Source: Comamonadaceae bacterium 2FH (GTDB lineage: Bacteria > Pseudomonadota > Gammaproteobacteria > Burkholderiales > Burkholderiaceae_C). Taken from it: 64,000 nt of DNA. Both the position numbers and the translations under genes were made by a program. Positions 58,452 through 64,000 of this stretch are shown here, piece after piece (positions within the stretch are counted from its first letter, which is position 1; the number at the start of each line of letters is the position of its first letter). Where the stretch lies: NCBI GenBank assembly GCA_005503335.1, contig SCMQ01000030.1, positions 1 through 64,000 of the forward strand. Reading direction: 5' to 3'. The notes under the pieces are model-generated. The model saw nothing but the letters and a program-made list of their open reading frames with translations, did not search any database and was not told the DNA's origin.

Positions 58452-59570
58452 TCACGCGGTGTGCAGCCAGCCCGAGGCCAACCAGCCCGCCATCAGCGCC
58501 CGTGCGCCCTGGCTGGCCTGGCTCACCTCGGCGGCCTCCAGGCAGCGCAGGTCCGCCAGGCGGCGCATCAGCAGCGCGTCGCGCCCCGAGGCGAGGTAGC
58601 TCTCGCCGTTGATGAAGATGCGGCGCTCGTCGTGCATCATGCGCGTGCGCCGGTCCAGCGTGACCGCGCCGCGCAAGGCCTGCCCGGACCCGGCCTCGAA
58701 CCAGACCTGGGGCTTGGGCTCGGTCAGGTACTCGCCGAGCAGGCAGTGCAGCTCGTCCGGGTCCTCCAGCACGCTTTGCAGCGCCGCACGCGCGAAATCG
58801 GCCATGGCCGGCGGAATGCCGCCGGGCGAACTCACGGCGGGCTGCGCCGGGTCGCGGTAGAGCGTCGCGCCGGCCACCTCGTCGGCATCCTCGGCCAGGC
58901 GCTGCAGCAGCTCGCGCGCGAGCTCGCCACGGCCCGGCGAGCGAAAGCCGATCGAATAGGTCATGCACTCGCCCACCGCCACGCCGTCGTGCGCGTAGCG
59001 CGGCGGCAGGTAAAGCATGTCGCCGGGCTCGAGCAGGTATTCCTGCTCGGGCTCGAACTGGGCCAGGATCTTGAGCGGCAGGCCCTGCTGCAGGCTCAGG
59101 TCCTTCTGCCGGCCGATGCGCCAGCGGCGCTGGCCATGGGCCTGCAGCAGGAACACGTCGTAGCTGTCGAAATGCGGGCCCACGCCGCCGCCATCGCTGG
59201 CGTAGCTGACCATCAGGTCGTCTAGCCTGGCGTCGGGCACGAAACGGAACTGCTGCAGCAGCCGGTGTGCCGCGTCGTCATGCAGGTCCACGCCCTGCAC
59301 CAGCAGGGTCCAGCCGGCTGCCTTCAGGGGCGGCAGGGCGCGCCGCGCGAAGGGCCCGCGCCGCAGCTGCCAGCCTTTGGCGCCCTGGCGCAGCAGGCGC
59401 GACTCCACGCCTTCGTCGGCCGCCAGCTCGAACAGCTGGCCGCGATCCAGCGGCGGCACGAAACCGGGCAGGGCCTGGCGGACCAGCAGGGGCTTCTTCT
59501 GCCAGTGGCGCTTCATGAACTGCTGGGCGCTGAGGCCGCCCAGCAGCGGCAGGGGTTGGGTCACATCCAT
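58452..59570 (-). CDS. Cupin/JmjC-type 2-oxoglutarate oxygenase, ribosomal protein hydroxylase (RoxA/YcfD-like)
   Basis: A 372-residue Fe(II)/2-oxoglutarate oxygenase. The metal triad is H133, D135 in GVGPHFDSYDVFLLQ and H194 in LPPRYAHDGVAVG. The start LLGGLSAQQFMKRHWQKKPLLVRQALPGF is typical for the YcfD/RoxA group, which hydroxylates an arginine of ribosomal protein L16. The C-terminal winged-helix dimerisation part (LGEYLTEPKPQVWFE) is present. The start at 59570 is preferred; an in-frame TTG at 59594 would add eight residues. It is divergent from the SlyD-like gene with a 41-base gap. Confidence 0.88.
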   Translation of the reverse strand: MDVTQPLPLLGGLSAQQFMKRHWQKKPLLVRQALPGFVPPLDRGQLFELAADEGVESRLLRQGAKGWQLRRGPFARRALPPLKAAGWTLLVQGVDLHDDAAHRLLQQFRFVPDARLDDLMVSYASDGGGVGPHFDSYDVFLLQAHGQRRWRIGRQKDLSLQQGLPLKILAQFEPEQEYLLEPGDMLYLPPRYAHDGVAVGECMTYSIGFRSPGRGELARELLQRLAEDADEVAGATLYRDPAQPAVSSPGGIPPAMADFARAALQSVLEDPDELHCLLGEYLTEPKPQVWFEAGSGQALRGAVTLDRRTRMMHDERRIFINGESYLASGRDALLMRRLADLRCLEAAEVSQASQGARALMAGWLASGWLHTA

Positions 59571-59611
59571 GGATTCAGTGAGGGAAAAGCTCAAACTGCG
59601 ACAATTCTGCT

Positions 59612-60136
59612 ATGGAAATCACCCCTCAATGCGTGGTCGCTCTGACCTGGACGCTCAAAGACACCCTGGGAGAAACGCTGGACGTGCTCGACGATCCGGT
59701 GGAATTTCTGGTCGGCGGCGACGACCTGCTGCCCAAGATCGAGGAGGCGCTGCGAGGCCACGAGCCCGGCGCCAAGCTGGACCTGCACCTGGAGCCCGAG
59801 GAGGCCTTCGGCGACTTCGACGACCAGCTGGTCTTCCTCGAGCAGCGCGCCCTTTTTCCGGACGGGCTGGAGGAAGGCATGAGCATCGAGGGCACGGCCC
59901 TGCCGGCCGGCACGAACCCCGGCGCGCCCAGGGACCTGCTCTATACCGTGACCGACATCTACCCCGAGCACCTGGTGCTCGACGCCAACCATCCGCTGGC
60001 CGGCATCGCCCTGCGCCTGAGCCTCAAGGTGGTGGCAGTGCGCGAGGCGACCGAGGGGGAGCTCGGCCGCGGCAGCGCCGGCACGGGCTTCTTCAAGGTT
60101 CAGCCCATGGCGCCGGGCGGCGAGCAGTTGCACTGA
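59612..60136 (+). CDS. FKBP-type peptidyl-prolyl isomerase, SlyD-like
   Basis: A 174-residue protein. It starts MEITPQCVVALTWTLKDTLGETLDVLDDPVEFLVGG and contains the FKBP/IF insert (PKIEEALRGHEPGAKLDLHLEPEEAFGDFDDQLV). The histidine-rich metal-binding tail of E. coli SlyD is missing; the C-terminus is GTGFFKVQPMAPGGEQLH. It probably acts as a cytosolic folding helper. A strong GC hairpin follows the stop, between this and the convergent lipoprotein gene. Confidence 0.9.
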   Translation: MEITPQCVVALTWTLKDTLGETLDVLDDPVEFLVGGDDLLPKIEEALRGHEPGAKLDLHLEPEEAFGDFDDQLVFLEQRALFPDGLEEGMSIEGTALPAGTNPGAPRDLLYTVTDIYPEHLVLDANHPLAGIALRLSLKVVAVREATEGELGRGSAGTGFFKVQPMAPGGEQLH

Positions 60137-60145
60137 GGATGCTCA

Positions 60146-60166
60146 CCCCGGCCCGCGGGGCCGGGG
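60146..60166. terminator. GC-rich hairpin between convergent genes
   Basis: CCCCGGCCC-GCG-GGGCCGGGG is a perfect 9-base stem with a three-base loop in the 40-base gap between two convergent stops. No U-tract is present, so it may work as a bidirectional pause or block. Confidence 0.5.
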
Positions 60167-60176
60167 CGGCGCGCCG

Positions 60177-60659
60177 TCAGCGATAGAGCTGCTCGTTCTC
60201 GACCCGTACGCGGTCGCCGATGCGAACGTTGGGCGCAGTGGCGTAGTCGAAGGCCCGCATGGTGCCGTTGTCCAGCTGCACCGACACGCGATAGAACTCG
60301 TTGACCGAGCCCGGGGCGCGGTTCTTCTCGATGGTGTTGCCGACCAGGGCACCGCCGACCGCGCCGGCCACGGTGGCGACGTCGCGGCCCGTGCCCTTGC
60401 CGATCTGATGGCCCAGCACGCCGCCGACCACGCCGCCGATCACCGCACCGGCGCCGCTGGTGCTGCCCGACTGCTGGGTTCGCATGAACTCCACGTTGGT
60501 CACCCGGCCGTATTGGACATAGGCCGGCGCCGTCGGGTAGCCCGTTGCGGCCGGATAGGTGGCGGGATAACTGCTCGTGCGAGGCGAATCGGCACAGGCA
60601 GCGAGGGTAGCGACCACGACCGTGGTGGTCAGGAATTTCAGTACGCAGGTAGAACGCAT
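60177..60659 (-). CDS. Glycine-zipper 2TM lipoprotein (SlyB/17-kDa antigen-like)
   Basis: A 160-residue outer-membrane lipoprotein. The signal MRSTCVLKFLTTTVVVATLAAC ends at lipid cysteine C22. The glycine zipper is visible as GAVIGGVVGGVLGHQIGKGTGRDVATVAGAVGGALVG, followed by FYRVSVQLDNGTMRAFDY, the usual SlyB-like C-terminal domain. The start at 60659 is chosen because AGGAG lies six bases upstream; an ATG at 60665 would leave no spacing. Likely a cell-envelope stabiliser. Confidence 0.9.
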   Translation of the reverse strand: MRSTCVLKFLTTTVVVATLAACADSPRTSSYPATYPAATGYPTAPAYVQYGRVTNVEFMRTQQSGSTSGAGAVIGGVVGGVLGHQIGKGTGRDVATVAGAVGGALVGNTIEKNRAPGSVNEFYRVSVQLDNGTMRAFDYATAPNVRIGDRVRVENEQLYR

Positions 60660-60824
60660 GGGCATCTCCTTGCAAATGAGCGTTGAACAGGCCGGCCCGC
60701 GACACGGACCATGGCATGAAGCCTCTGTCTAACTTTAACGCCCCAGCCCGGATCGGGCCGACCACCGTCACAGACGCTCACCAACTTTACCGGGCGGACG
60801 GCTACCCGTTCAAGCTGGGCCGGC

Positions 60825-61274
60825 TCAGGCTTTTCCGGTCGAGCCGTAGCCGCCCTCGCCGCGCGCGCTCGCGGTCGCGAACTCCTGCACCAGGTTGAAG
60901 CGCGCCTGCACCACCGGCACCACGACCAGCTGCGCGATGCGCTCCATGGGCTCGATGGTGAAGGCCACATCGCTGCGGTTCCAGGCGCTGACCATGAGCT
61001 GGCCCTGGTAGTCGCTGTCGATCAGGCCCACCAGGTTGCCCAGCACGATGCCGTGCTTGTGGCCCAGGCCCGAGCGCGGCAGGATCAGCGCGGCGTAGCC
61101 GGGGTCGTCCAGGTGAATCGCAATGCCGGTGGGCACGAGCTGCCAGGCGTTGGGGCCCAGCGTGAGCGGCGCCTCGAGGCAGGCGCGCAGGTCCAGGCCG
61201 GCGCTGCCGGGCGTGGCATAGGCGGGCAATTGATCCGCCATGCGCGGATCGATGATCTTGACGTCGATGTTCAT
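60825..61274 (-). CDS. dut: Deoxyuridine 5'-triphosphate nucleotidohydrolase
   Basis: A 149-residue homotrimeric dUTPase. All five family motifs are recognisable: [50 protein letters not shown] and the C-terminal [11 protein letters not shown] that closes the active site. The start MNIDVKIID at 61274 follows the coaBC stop by four bases, so the two are one operon, as in many proteobacteria. Confidence 0.96.
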   Translation of the reverse strand: MNIDVKIIDPRMADQLPAYATPGSAGLDLRACLEAPLTLGPNAWQLVPTGIAIHLDDPGYAALILPRSGLGHKHGIVLGNLVGLIDSDYQGQLMVSAWNRSDVAFTIEPMERIAQLVVVPVVQARFNLVQEFATASARGEGGYGSTGKA

Positions 61275-61278
61275 CTGT

Positions 61279-64000
<2,722 letters not shown>

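Overview
The window is high-GC, gene-dense bacterial chromosome. Gene content and order point to a betaproteobacterium of the Burkholderiales, most likely Comamonadaceae: a Bug-type periplasmic binding protein, a BPSS1780-type membrane protein, a polA-DUF2782-thrB cluster, a dapA-bamC-MBL cluster and an SOS cassette imuA-imuB-dnaE2. The family placement is inference from gene content; there is no rRNA in the window.

Layout. 1-5.3 kb: the 3' end of a group II intron, then the mutagenesis cassette dnaE2-imuB-imuA (minus strand) with a LexA box before imuA. 5.4-11.4 kb: a HutC-type GntR regulator divergent from a Bug protein, a TauE permease and an amidohydrolase; then scoAB, divergent from a PAS-LuxR regulator. 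11.5-18.3 kb: DUF1993 protein, chemoreceptor, AhpD-like protein and a polar amino acid ABC operon led by its own GntR/FCD regulator. 18.3-19.2 kb holds no gene but a nested inverted-repeat structure. 19.2-30.1 kb: ZIP transporter, lipoprotein, polA, thrB, a UvrD helicase and guaC. 30.1-44.5 kb: a two-branch peptide-ligase-like system (alpha-E, circularly permuted ATP-grasp, transglutaminases), with comEC between the branches and RidA and CorA genes after the second. 44.5-48.4 kb: an accessory pocket with two miniature repeat elements, a HEPN gene split by a TA-flanked miniature transposon next to its intact nucleotidyltransferase partner, and AT-richer small genes including a GIY-YIG (T5orf172) protein. 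48.4-53 kb: parC and parE separated by the remnant of a DUF1016 gene. 53-64 kb: MFS transporter, methyltransferase, dapA, bamC, WalJ-like hydrolase, RoxA-like oxygenase, SlyD-like isomerase, coaBC-dut and the start of pyrG.

Most of the window is housekeeping. The parts that deserve attention are: the duplicated ATP-grasp/alpha-E/transglutaminase system, whose product is unknown; the HEPN/MNT pair caught after an insertion that can be reversed on paper to an intact 141-codon frame; a duplicated operator motif in the GntR/FCD regulator, one copy in the promoter and one inside the 3' end of the gene before the ABC operon; and several repeat structures outside genes. All positions, motif counts and identities were read by eye; no database search was run.
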